NCBI GenBank assembly: GCA_023426365.1
Contig: JAFAAW010000040.1
Span: forward strand, 1-64,000
Direction of reading: 5' to 3'
Length of the DNA stretch: 64,000 nucleotides
Source: Pseudomonadota bacterium
GTDB lineage: Bacteria; Pseudomonadota; Alphaproteobacteria; Rhodospirillales; Magnetospirillaceae
Shown: piece after piece, positions 42,559 to 50,679 of the stretch
Layout of the letters: each line of letters begins with the position of its first letter
How positions within the stretch are numbered: the first letter of the stretch is position 1
Made by a program: the position numbers and the translations under genes
Notes under the pieces: model-generated
The model's input: the letters and a program-made list of their open reading frames with translations, nothing else
Told to the model about the DNA's origin: nothing
The model's database searches: none

Positions 42559-42643
42559 CAGGCGAGTCAAGTGCACTTTCAGGATTAACTAATTCTGCGA
42601 GTGGGGACTTCGGACACCACCATATTTGTTGTAGGTCAAAGGA

Positions 42644-43135
42644 TTGGCAGAGAGGACGACCCGGCCGCGACTGGCGCTGTACCAGCCTGACATCCCCCAG
42701 AACGCCGGGGCGGTTCTGCGCCTGGGCGCCTGCCTGGATTTCGGCATCGACGTGATCGAGCCGTGCGGGTTCCTGTGGGACGAAAAGCGCATGCGCCGCG
42801 CCGGCATGGACTATATCGAGCAAGTAACGGTGACCCGCCATACGTCGTGGCCTGCCTTTCGCCAGTGGTCGCATGACCAGGGGCGCCGGGTGGTGCTGCT
42901 GTCCACCAAGGCGTCCGAGCGCCTGGACCGCTTCACCTTTCGCCCCGACGACATCATCATGGTGGGGCGCGAAAGCGCCGGCGTGCCCGACGCGGTGGCC
43001 GAGGCGGCGGACGCGCGCGTGCGCATCCCGCTCAATCCGGCGGCGCGCTCGCTCAACGTCGCCATGGCCGCCGCCATCGCCATGGCCGAGGCGCTGCGCC
43101 AGTTGCAGGCCTTTCCCACCGAGGAGACCGCATGA
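42644..43135 (+). CDS. trmL: tRNA (cytidine(34)-2'-O)-methyltransferase
   Basis: SPOUT-class methyltransferase for the wobble base of tRNA-Leu isoacceptors. 163 residues: LALYQPDIPQNAGAVLRLGACLDF at the N-terminus, IEPCGFLWDEKRMRRAGMDY, and the trefoil knot MVGRESAGVPDAV ... IPLNPAARSLNVAMAAAI. The frame is closed by a stop at 42632, and the only plausible start is TTG at 42644, with AGG about 8 bases before it. It overlaps the next methyltransferase by 4 bases. Confidence 0.94.
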   Translation: MAERTTRPRLALYQPDIPQNAGAVLRLGACLDFGIDVIEPCGFLWDEKRMRRAGMDYIEQVTVTRHTSWPAFRQWSHDQGRRVVLLSTKASERLDRFTFRPDDIIMVGRESAGVPDAVAEAADARVRIPLNPAARSLNVAMAAAIAMAEALRQLQAFPTEETA

Positions 43136-43839
43136 GCACCGACACCCCGCTGGACCGCATCTACGCCGCCGAACGCGCCCAGGCCTATGACCGCCGCATC
43201 CGCGACGCCATTCCCGGCTACGAGGCGCTGCACCAACTGGCCTGCATGGTGGTGGCCGAGGCGACCGGCGGCCAGGGCCGCGTGCTGGTGGCCGGCGCCG
43301 GCACCGGGGCGGAATGCGTGGCGCTGGGCCGCGCCTGCCCTGCCCTGCATGTGGTCGGCCTGGACCCGGCGGCGGACATGCTGACCCTGGCCGAGGGCAA
43401 GGTGGCCGCGCACGGCCTGACCGAGCGCGTGCGCCTTTATCCCTGCAAGGTGGACGACCTGCCGTCGTTCGAGCCATTCGACGCCGCCACCCTGCTGCTG
43501 GTGCTGCATTTCCTGCCCGACGACGGCGCCAAGCTGGACCTGCTGGGCGATCTGGCCAAACGCCTCAAGCCGGGCGCGCCGCTGGTGCTGGCCGACCTGT
43601 TCGGCCCCGCCTGGAGCGATCCCTGGCAGGCGGAGCTGCGCACCTATTGGCGCCACCTGCAAATGGCCGCCGGCATCGGCATCACCGACATCGACAAGGG
43701 GTTCTCGCATGTGGACCGCGACATTCATCCCGTCACCGAAGCGCGTCTGGGCCAATTGCTGGAACAGGCCGGCTTCGGCCCGCCCCAGCCGTTCTTCCGC
43801 GCGCTGTGCTTTGGCGGCTGGGTGGCGCGGCGGCGCTGA
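43132..43839 (+). CDS. Class I SAM-dependent methyltransferase
   Basis: 235 residues. SAM motif VLVAGAGTGAECVALGRA, acidic residue after strand 2 in VVGLDPAADML, then DAATLLLVLHFLPDDGAKLDLL and LKPGAPLVLADLFG. It resembles the CmoA/UbiE-like small-molecule group; the substrate is not evident. ATG overlaps the trmL stop (ATGA), so the two are coupled. The rhodanese gene begins near or within its 3' end. Confidence 0.85.
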   Translation: MSTDTPLDRIYAAERAQAYDRRIRDAIPGYEALHQLACMVVAEATGGQGRVLVAGAGTGAECVALGRACPALHVVGLDPAADMLTLAEGKVAAHGLTERVRLYPCKVDDLPSFEPFDAATLLLVLHFLPDDGAKLDLLGDLAKRLKPGAPLVLADLFGPAWSDPWQAELRTYWRHLQMAAGIGITDIDKGFSHVDRDIHPVTEARLGQLLEQAGFGPPQPFFRALCFGGWVARRR

Positions 43840-44275
43840 GGCCGCCCGCCGCCTGCTGGCGGCCGTGACCCTGCTGGCCGTCGTGGCGCTGGGCGGGGCG
43901 CCGGCCGGCGCTGGCGAAACCCTGCCCGCGCCCGAGGCGGCCGCCCTGGCCGCGCGCAAGGCCGTCATTCTGGTGGACGTGCGCACGCCAGTGGAATGGA
44001 ACGACACCGGCATCCCCGCGGGGGCACGGACCGTCAGTTGGGGGCGCCCCGATTTCGCCGAGCGCCTGCTGGAGGTGGCCGGCGTTGACCGCAACGCCCC
44101 GCTGGTGCTGATCTGCCGAACCGGCAACCGGTCGGGCAAGGCGCTGGCGGCGTTGCGCGACAGCGGCTTCACCCAGGCGCGTCACGTCCCCGAAGGCATG
44201 GTCGGCAGCGCCGCCGGCCCCGGCTGGCTGGCGCGCGGCCTGCCGGTCGAGGAGTGGAGCGGCGACCGGCGCTGA
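43811..44275 (+). CDS. Exported rhodanese-like protein
   Basis: About 154 residues with a probable signal peptide (RRLLAAVTLLAVVALGG, cleavage after AGA) and a single rhodanese domain. The active-site loop is CRTGNRSGKAL, with VILVDVRTPVEWNDTGIPAGA and the final VEEWSGDRR typical of the fold. Likely a periplasmic sulfurtransferase. No ATG fits: TTG at 43811 keeps the arginines and the whole signal, GTG at 43865 shortens it. The start is therefore uncertain, and it overlaps the upstream gene out of frame. Confidence 0.8.
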   Translation: MAAGWRGGAEAARRLLAAVTLLAVVALGGAPAGAGETLPAPEAAALAARKAVILVDVRTPVEWNDTGIPAGARTVSWGRPDFAERLLEVAGVDRNAPLVLICRTGNRSGKALAALRDSGFTQARHVPEGMVGSAAGPGWLARGLPVEEWSGDRR

Positions 44276-45010
44276 TCACTGGACCGGGCGGGCGCCCATC
44301 TGGCGGAACGCGTCCTCGATCCGCCGCAGCAACGCGGGGGGATTGGGGGCCCTGTTGGACACCAGGAAATAGCTTTCCAGGCGGACCAGGGTTTCCGATT
44401 GCAGGCCCGTCAGCGACGATCGCGCCAGCGCCAGGGCGGCCGGATCGGCATAGTCGATCAGATAATCGCCATGGCCGCTGGCCAGCATGCGGATGGCGGC
44501 CTCGCGGCTGTCGGCAAAGGACACGTTGACCCGGTTGGCGGGGTCCTTGAAGAAGTCGATCCACCCGCCATAGCCGTAACCGCGCAGCAGGATCACCGAG
44601 CGGCCGCGCACCTTCTCGATCCCCTCAAGCGGCGGCGTCGTCCCCAGGCGATAGGCGTCCAGGTCCAGATAAGCCATGGGCAGATGGCCGTACTGCACGG
44701 AATCCAGGATGTCGGGATGGCGGATCAGCATGGCCACGTGGGAGGAACCGTCCCGCAGGCTGGCCATCAGGCGGGCGCCGGGATAGCACTTGATCTCGTA
44801 ATCCAGCCCCGCGCGCCTGAGGATGGCCGAGACCAGTTCGATGGCCTTGCCGGACGGGTGGCCGTCGGGGCCGGTATAGGTCAGCGGGGGAAACTCGACG
44901 CAGCCGACCTTGACCGGCTCGGCCCACGCCGCCGGTGGCGGCAGCAGGACGAACAGGGCAAGCGTCACGGCACAAAGGCGCCCCAGGCGGTCGGTCAGGC
45001 ATTCCGGCAT
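44276..45010 (-). CDS. Orphan periplasmic solute-binding protein (SBP family 3)
   Basis: About 244 residues with a signal peptide (LCAVTLALFVLLPPPAAWA). Family 3 features: VGCVEFPPLTYTGPDGHPSGKAIELV, then CYPGARLMASLRDGSSHVAML, and a hinge region FADSREAAIRMLASGHGDYLI. It is distinct in sequence from the other orphan at 26.8-27.5 kb. Ligand unknown. No transporter genes adjoin; it is divergent from a hybrid histidine kinase that starts 149 bases away. Alternative ATGs lie at 45025 and 45031. Confidence 0.82.
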   Translation of the reverse strand: MPECLTDRLGRLCAVTLALFVLLPPPAAWAEPVKVGCVEFPPLTYTGPDGHPSGKAIELVSAILRRAGLDYEIKCYPGARLMASLRDGSSHVAMLIRHPDILDSVQYGHLPMAYLDLDAYRLGTTPPLEGIEKVRGRSVILLRGYGYGGWIDFFKDPANRVNVSFADSREAAIRMLASGHGDYLIDYADPAALALARSSLTGLQSETLVRLESYFLVSNRAPNPPALLRRIEDAFRQMGARPVQ

Positions 45011-45158
45011 GGGCAGCGGGTCCATCGGCATCGGGTCAAGACCCGAGATCACCACATTGTGCAGGGCATCCCCCGCTTGCGCAATGGCTTCTGGTCAGGA
45101 TGGCGGCTTTGTCCTACCCTCGGGCTATCATTCTCGACCCGGGCAAGGACGACCTTCG

Positions 45159-47336
45159 GTGGCGCTTTGGCGTATCGAGCAGATCACCAGCCGCTTCCTG
45201 GCCATCGCCGTGTCGGCCTCGGCCGCGCTGGCGGTCATGGTGGCCGGCGCCGTGGCCTGGCGCCAGTTCGACACCGAACGCCACCGGCTGTCCGAGGCCA
45301 TGGCCGACATCGCGCGGCTGAACGCCATCGCCTTGCAGGAACCCATGTGGTCGATCAACGATCGCGCCACCCGCGCCATCGTCGGCTCGCTGAACGCCCA
45401 TCCCGAGGTGGCCTGCGCCGAGGTGACCGAACCCTATGGCGGCCTGCTGGCGGCAACCCGCGAACACGGCTGCGACACCCCCGCCGACACCGACAAGGTG
45501 ATGGCGCAGATCGTCTATGAGGGCCATCTGCTGGGCCATCTGACCCTGTGGGTGGACCGCCGCGCCCTGTCGGCGGCGGCGCGATCGGACGCCCGGCTGA
45601 CGGTGATGGTGTTCCTGCTGCTGTCGGCCGCCATGGTGATCAGCGCGGTGTTCGCCCTGCGCGCCACGGTGATGGCCCCGCTGGAGCGCCTGAACCGCGC
45701 CATCGCCATGGCCGGCAAGGTGCCCAGCAACCCGCGCCCGCACGACGAGCTGGGCCGGGTGATCACCGCCTATAACAGCCTGCTGGACCGCATCGAGGCC
45801 CACAACGCCGAACTGGAGGACGCCCGCGCCCAGGCGGTGGCGGCGGCACAGGCCAAGTCGCGCTTCCTGGCCACCATGAGCCACGAGATCCGTACCCCCA
45901 TGCATGGCGTCCTGGGCACGGTGGAGCTGCTGCGCGAAACCCGGCTGAGCGACGAACAGCGCCAATATGCCGACGTCATCTGGCAATCCACCGAATCGCT
46001 GCTGGGCATCATCAACGACATCCTGGACCTGTCGAAGATCGAGGCCGGCAAGGTGCGCATCGCCCCCACCCCCACCAGCCCCAGCCACATCGCCCAGGAG
46101 GTGGCCGGCGCGCTGGCCGCCACCGCGCGCGCCAAGGGCCTGGCGCTGGACCTGACATGGAGCGCCGACACCCCCGCCTGGATCCAGGCCGATCCGCTGC
46201 GCCTGCGTCAGGTGGTGATGAACCTGGTGGGCAATGCGGTGAAATTCACCGAAAGCGGCCGCGTGACGCTGGCGCTCGGCCGCCGCGACGGCTGGCTGGA
46301 AATCGCCGTCTCCGACACCGGCATCGGCATCGCGCCCGACGACCTGACCCTGCTGTTCCAGCCGTTCCGGCAGGTGGACGCCTCGACCACCCGGCGCCAC
46401 GGCGGCACCGGTCTGGGGCTGTCCATCTCGCGCCAGTTGGTGGAATTGATGGGCGGACGCATCGAGGCGCAAAGCCGTGCCGGCGAAGGCTCCACCTTCC
46501 GCGTGTTGCTGCCGTTGATCGAGGCCCCGCCGCCCGCCCCGGCCGATCAGGGCGCGCCGCCGCTGGCCGTCGCCGGCGGCGGATTGGTGCTGGCGGCCGA
46601 GGACAACCCGGTGAACCAATGGCTGCTGCGCTCGCAATTGCAGCGCCTGGGCTATGACGCCGACATCCATCCCGACGGCGGCACGGCGCTGGCCGCCTTC
46701 CTGCGCGGCGGCGATTACGTGGCGGTCATCACCGATTATCACATGCCGGTCATGGATGGCCTGGACCTGGCGCGCGCCATCCGCGCGGCCGAAGCCCCCG
46801 GCACCCGCATCCCCATCATCGGCATGACCGCCGACGCCTTTGCCGAAACGGTGGAGGAATGCCTGCGCGCCGGCATGGACGACGTGGTGACCAAGCCGGT
46901 GGCGCTGCCCGATCTGTGCGCCATGCTGGCGCGGCGCATCCACGGCTGCCCCGCCCCCCAACCCGCGCCCTGCGCCCCCGGCCCGGCCGGCATGGCGACC
47001 GAGGCGGCGCCGCTGCTGGATCACGAGGTGACCGCCGCCGTGTTCGGCGACGACCCCGACGCGCGGGCACATATGGCCGAACTGTTCGCCGCCACCGCCG
47101 ACGACCTGCGCACCCGCATCGACACCCATCTGGCCGAGGGCGACGCCGCCCAATTGTGCGAGGCGGCCCATTCCCTGGCTTCGGCCGCGCTGTCCTTGGG
47201 CGCCACCCGGCTGGGGCTGGCGGCGCGCGCGCTGGAACATGCGGCCAAAGCCGACGACTGGGTGAAGATCCGCGCCCTTGCCGCACGGGTGGCCGTGCTG
47301 GACGCCGAGACGCGGGCGGCGCTGCACGGGGCGTAG
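45159..47336 (+). CDS. Hybrid sensor histidine kinase with receiver and Hpt domains
   Basis: 725 residues. Order: membrane helix (~9-33), periplasmic sensor (~34-145), second helix (~148-170), HAMP, HisKA with H242 (SHEIRTPMHG), HATPase (NLVGNAVKFTESG, DTGIGI, GGTGLGLSIS), receiver with D526 (ITDYHMPVMDG) and a C-terminal Hpt with H671 (AAHSLASAAL). All phosphorelay residues are present, so it can run a full His-Asp-His relay and would need an external regulator. The GTG at 45159 is chosen because AAGGAC lies 8 bases upstream and the helix follows directly. Divergent from an orphan binding protein. Confidence 0.92.
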   Translation: MALWRIEQITSRFLAIAVSASAALAVMVAGAVAWRQFDTERHRLSEAMADIARLNAIALQEPMWSINDRATRAIVGSLNAHPEVACAEVTEPYGGLLAATREHGCDTPADTDKVMAQIVYEGHLLGHLTLWVDRRALSAAARSDARLTVMVFLLLSAAMVISAVFALRATVMAPLERLNRAIAMAGKVPSNPRPHDELGRVITAYNSLLDRIEAHNAELEDARAQAVAAAQAKSRFLATMSHEIRTPMHGVLGTVELLRETRLSDEQRQYADVIWQSTESLLGIINDILDLSKIEAGKVRIAPTPTSPSHIAQEVAGALAATARAKGLALDLTWSADTPAWIQADPLRLRQVVMNLVGNAVKFTESGRVTLALGRRDGWLEIAVSDTGIGIAPDDLTLLFQPFRQVDASTTRRHGGTGLGLSISRQLVELMGGRIEAQSRAGEGSTFRVLLPLIEAPPPAPADQGAPPLAVAGGGLVLAAEDNPVNQWLLRSQLQRLGYDADIHPDGGTALAAFLRGGDYVAVITDYHMPVMDGLDLARAIRAAEAPGTRIPIIGMTADAFAETVEECLRAGMDDVVTKPVALPDLCAMLARRIHGCPAPQPAPCAPGPAGMATEAAPLLDHEVTAAVFGDDPDARAHMAELFAATADDLRTRIDTHLAEGDAAQLCEAAHSLASAALSLGATRLGLAARALEHAAKADDWVKIRALAARVAVLDAETRAALHGA

Positions 47337-47422
47337 AGACGGGGCATAGAACCCTTTCCCCCACGCGCCCCGGTGCTTTAGGATCGCGCGCCTATGCAAC
47401 CCGACAGCCAGCGAGTAATGGA

Positions 47423-47761
47423 ATGCAGTGTCCCCAGTGCCACTCCGAACACGCCTATCACGACGGCAACCTGTGGATTTGCCCGGAGTGCGCCCATGAA
47501 TGGAACCCCGATACCGCCGGCACCGCCGACACCGCGGATCAGGGCGTGCACGACGCCAACGGCAACCTGCTGGCGGACGGCGACAGCGTCACCGTGATCA
47601 AGGATCTCAAGGTCAAGGGGTCGTCCTTGGTGGTCAAGGGCGGCACCAAGGTGAAGAACATTCGTCTGGTGCCCGACTCCGCCGACGGCCACGACATTTC
47701 GTGCAAGATCGACGGCATCGGCGCCATGGGCTTGAAGTCGGAATACGTGAAAAAGGCGTAA
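47423..47761 (+). CDS. PhnA/YjdM family zinc-ribbon protein
   Basis: 112 residues. N-terminal zinc ribbon C3-P-Q-C6 ... C20-P-E-C23, then a short beta domain with DGDSVTVIKDLKVKGSS, GTKVKNIRLV and CKIDGIGAMGLKSEYVKKA. This is the PhnA (YjdM) family. Despite the name, no phosphonate enzyme activity is established for it. ATG at 47423; upstream frame belongs to another reading frame of the kinase. Confidence 0.93.
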   Translation: MQCPQCHSEHAYHDGNLWICPECAHEWNPDTAGTADTADQGVHDANGNLLADGDSVTVIKDLKVKGSSLVVKGGTKVKNIRLVPDSADGHDISCKIDGIGAMGLKSEYVKKA

Positions 47762-47899
47762 GGCCGCCCGCCCCCCTTGGGCCTAACCCGAGGGGGGACC
47801 GGTCCTGGAGCATTATGCGCGCCGACGCCGTCAGGGCGGGCGATGCGACCAGCCCACGCGGCGCCTGAGCGGCCCCCGCAGGGGGCGCCAGAGGCGGGC

Positions 47900-47935
47900 C
47901 TGGAGATGGTTCCGGGTGAACGGAACCATCTCCAG
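47900..47935. terminator. Perfect 15-bp hairpin between convergent genes
   Basis: CTGGAGATGGTTCCG (47900-47914) pairs exactly with CGGAACCATCTCCAG (47921-47935), loop GGTGAA. It lies 17 bases beyond the M16 peptidase stop and 139 bases beyond PhnA. It has no T-tract on either side, but the position suggests a bidirectional end or 3'-end stabiliser. Confidence 0.6.
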
Positions 47936-47951
47936 CCGGACCGGACGCGGG

Positions 47952-49211
47952 CTACAGCTTCAGCCGCGCGGCCATGCTGTCATAGGATTCCACCTTGGCC
48001 AGCGGGCCGATGGCGGCGATGGTGGGCCGGCTGGAGAACAGGCGCCTGGCCACCCGCACGATCTCGGCATTGTCGATGGCCTCGACCTTCTGCACCACCT
48101 CGGCGGTGGCGATGGGGCGGCCGTAGACCAGGATCTGGCGGGCAAGCTGTTCGCAGCGCGAGCTGGTGCTTTCCAGGCTCATCAGGATCGATGCCTTGAG
48201 CTGGGCGCGGGCGCGGTGCAGTTCGTCGTCCGAGACGCCGCCCACCACCTTGACCACCTCGTCACACATGACGGGCACCAGTTCCGTCACCTCGTCCTCG
48301 CCGGTGCCGGCATAGATGCCGAACAGGCCGCCATCGGCATAGGACGACGTGAAGGAATAGATGGAATAGACCAGGCCGCGCTTTTCGCGCACCTCCTGGA
48401 ACAGGCGGCTCGACATGCCGCCGCCCAGCAGGGTGGACAGCACCGATGCGGCGTAATAATCGGGGTCGTCATAGGACACGCCGTCGAAGCCGAGCACCAG
48501 ATTGACCTGCTCGATGTCGCGTTCCTCGCGGAAATCGCCGCCCACATAGGCCGCCGCCTCGGGCTTGACGTCGGGCGCGGTGGAGAGACTGGCGAAGGCC
48601 CGCTCAGCCTCGGCCACCAGGGCGTCGTGGTCGATGCGCCCGGCGGCGGCCAGCACCATGCGCGGCGCCGAATAATGCTCGCCCATATAGGACAGGATGG
48701 TGTCGCGGCCCATGGCGCGCACCAGGTCCTCGGTGCCCAGCACCGGGCGGCCCAGGGGCTGGCCCGGATAGGCGGTGGCCTGGAAGTGGTCGAAGATGAT
48801 GTCGTCGGGGGTGTCGTTGGCCTGCCCGATCTCCTGGACCACCACGTCCTGTTCGCGCGCCAGCTCCTCGGCGTCCAGGGTCGAGTGCTGGAGGATGTCG
48901 GCGACGATGTCGAGCGCCAGCGAGGTGTCTTCCTTCAGCACCTTGGCGTAATAGGCGGTGTGATCGCGCGCGGTATAGGCGTTCAGATGCCCGCCGACCG
49001 CATCCATCTCCTCGGCGATGTCGCGGGCGCTGCGGCGCGCAGTGCCCTTGAACGCCATGTGTTCCAAGAGGTGCGAGATGCCGTTGACCTCGGCCGGTTC
49101 GTGCCGGGTTCCGGCATCCACCCACACGCCCAGCGACGCGCTTTCCACCGTGGCCATGGGATCGCTGACCACGCGCAGGCCCGAGGCGAGCCGGGTTTCA
49201 CGGATACCCAT
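47952..49211 (-). CDS. M16 family zinc peptidase (processing-peptidase type)
   Basis: 419 residues. Inverted zinc motif H47-L-L-E50-H51 with downstream ligand E127 (VVVQEIGQAND) and a Gly-rich loop LLGGGMSSRLFQEVREKRGLVYS. This is the alphaproteobacterial group related to the mitochondrial processing peptidase beta subunit. Probably cytosolic; no signal peptide. The long frame upstream is the shadow of thrC. Its ATG shares one base with the thrC stop (TGATG), so it is coupled to thrC. Confidence 0.94.
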   Translation of the reverse strand: MGIRETRLASGLRVVSDPMATVESASLGVWVDAGTRHEPAEVNGISHLLEHMAFKGTARRSARDIAEEMDAVGGHLNAYTARDHTAYYAKVLKEDTSLALDIVADILQHSTLDAEELAREQDVVVQEIGQANDTPDDIIFDHFQATAYPGQPLGRPVLGTEDLVRAMGRDTILSYMGEHYSAPRMVLAAAGRIDHDALVAEAERAFASLSTAPDVKPEAAAYVGGDFREERDIEQVNLVLGFDGVSYDDPDYYAASVLSTLLGGGMSSRLFQEVREKRGLVYSIYSFTSSYADGGLFGIYAGTGEDEVTELVPVMCDEVVKVVGGVSDDELHRARAQLKASILMSLESTSSRCEQLARQILVYGRPIATAEVVQKVEAIDNAEIVRVARRLFSSRPTIAAIGPLAKVESYDSMAARLKL

Positions 49212-50611
49212 CAGCGGCGGCCCTTGGCGAAGGCGCTGACATAGTCGCGGATGGCGGCAAGGTCGTTGGCGATGGTGTCGTAGCGTTCGGTGCGCTCGAA
49301 CAGGTCGGCCAGATGGGGCGGCAGGTTCGGGCGGACGCCGGTGGCCTTTTCCACCGCATCGGGGAACTTGGCCGGATGCGCGGTGGCCAGCGCCACCATG
49401 GGGCTGTCGGCCTTCAGCTTGGCCTTGAGGCCGGCGCCGGCACCGATGGCGGAATGGGGGTCCAGCGTCTCGCCGGTCTGGTTCCTGATGCTGCGCATCA
49501 GGCCCAAGGTGGCGTCGTCGTCGAAGCGGTGGCCCTCGAACAATTCGCACATGGCGGCAAAGGCGCCCTGGGGCATGGCCATCACGCCGGTCTTGCGGAA
49601 CTCGTCCATCAGACGCTCCACCGCCGCGCCCTCGCGGCCCACATAGTCGAACACCAGGCGTTCGAAGTTGGACGACACCTGGATGTCCATGCTGGGCGAC
49701 AGGGTCGGCACCACGCCGTCGGCTTCCATGCGGCCGGTCTCGAAGAAGCGGGTCAGGATGTCGTTGGTGTTCGACCCCACCACCAGCCGGTCGATGGGCA
49801 GGCCCATCTTGCGCGCCACGTAGCCGGCGAACACGTTGCCGAAATTGCCGGTCGGCACGCTGAAACTGACCGACACGTCGGGCGCGCCGATCGCCACCGC
49901 GGCGGCGAAGTAATAGGCGACCTGGGCCATGACCCGCGCCCAGTTGATGGAGTTGACCGCCGACAGATTGAATTCGTCGCGGAAGGCATGATCGTTGAAC
50001 AGCGCCTTCACCGCGTCCTGGCAATCGTCGAAGGTGCCTTCCACCGCCAGGTTGCGCACGTTGGCCGACAGGATGGTGGTCATCTGGCGGCGCTGCACCT
50101 CGGAGGTGCGGCCCTTGGGATGCAGGATGACGATGTCCACCGCATCGCGGTCGCGGCAGGCCTCGATGGCGGCCGAACCGGTATCGCCCGAGGTGGCGCC
50201 GACGATCAGGACCCGCTGGCCCTTCTTCTTCAGCACGTGGTCGAACAGGCGGCCGACCAGTTGCAGCGCGTAATCCTTGAACGCCAGCGTCGGGCCGTGG
50301 AACAGCTCGCAGACCCACTGGTTGTGGCCGATCTGCTTGAGCGGCGCCACCGCCGGATGGGTGAAGCCGGCATAGGCGTCGGCCACCATGGCGGCCAGTT
50401 CGTCCTCGGTCAGGCAGCCGGCGACAAACGGCGCCATCACCTTGGCGGCCAGCCTGTCATAGGGCAGGCCGCGCAGCGCGCTGATCTGCTCGGGCGTGAA
50501 GGTGGGCCAGCTTTCCGGGACGTACAGGCCGCCATCGCGGGCCAGACCGGCCAACAGAACATCGTCGAAATCCAGAACGGGGGCATTGCCCCGGGTGCTG
50601 ACATACTTCAC
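49211..50611 (-). CDS. thrC: Threonine synthase
   Basis: PLP enzyme converting O-phosphohomoserine to threonine, using the product of thrB (9.3-10.3 kb). 466 residues: MKYVSTRGNAP at the start, PLP lysine K112 in FHGPTLAFKDYALQL, VGATSGDTGSAAIEAC, and VPTGNFGNVFAGYVARKMG for phosphate binding. The start codon is GTG at 50611. It is translated just before the M16 peptidase, an arrangement seen in many alphaproteobacteria. Confidence 0.97.
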   Translation of the reverse strand: MKYVSTRGNAPVLDFDDVLLAGLARDGGLYVPESWPTFTPEQISALRGLPYDRLAAKVMAPFVAGCLTEDELAAMVADAYAGFTHPAVAPLKQIGHNQWVCELFHGPTLAFKDYALQLVGRLFDHVLKKKGQRVLIVGATSGDTGSAAIEACRDRDAVDIVILHPKGRTSEVQRRQMTTILSANVRNLAVEGTFDDCQDAVKALFNDHAFRDEFNLSAVNSINWARVMAQVAYYFAAAVAIGAPDVSVSFSVPTGNFGNVFAGYVARKMGLPIDRLVVGSNTNDILTRFFETGRMEADGVVPTLSPSMDIQVSSNFERLVFDYVGREGAAVERLMDEFRKTGVMAMPQGAFAAMCELFEGHRFDDDATLGLMRSIRNQTGETLDPHSAIGAGAGLKAKLKADSPMVALATAHPAKFPDAVEKATGVRPNLPPHLADLFERTERYDTIANDLAAIRDYVSAFAKGRR

Positions 50612-50679
50612 GTAAAACCCCGACTTGGAAGGCGCCGAACGGCGGGTACACTAACGATACCGATCGTCTCGGGCAAGGA

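Noticed and set aside
49212..50318. Upstream extension of the M16 peptidase frame
   Set aside because: It runs through thrC in another frame; thrC has an intact PLP site.
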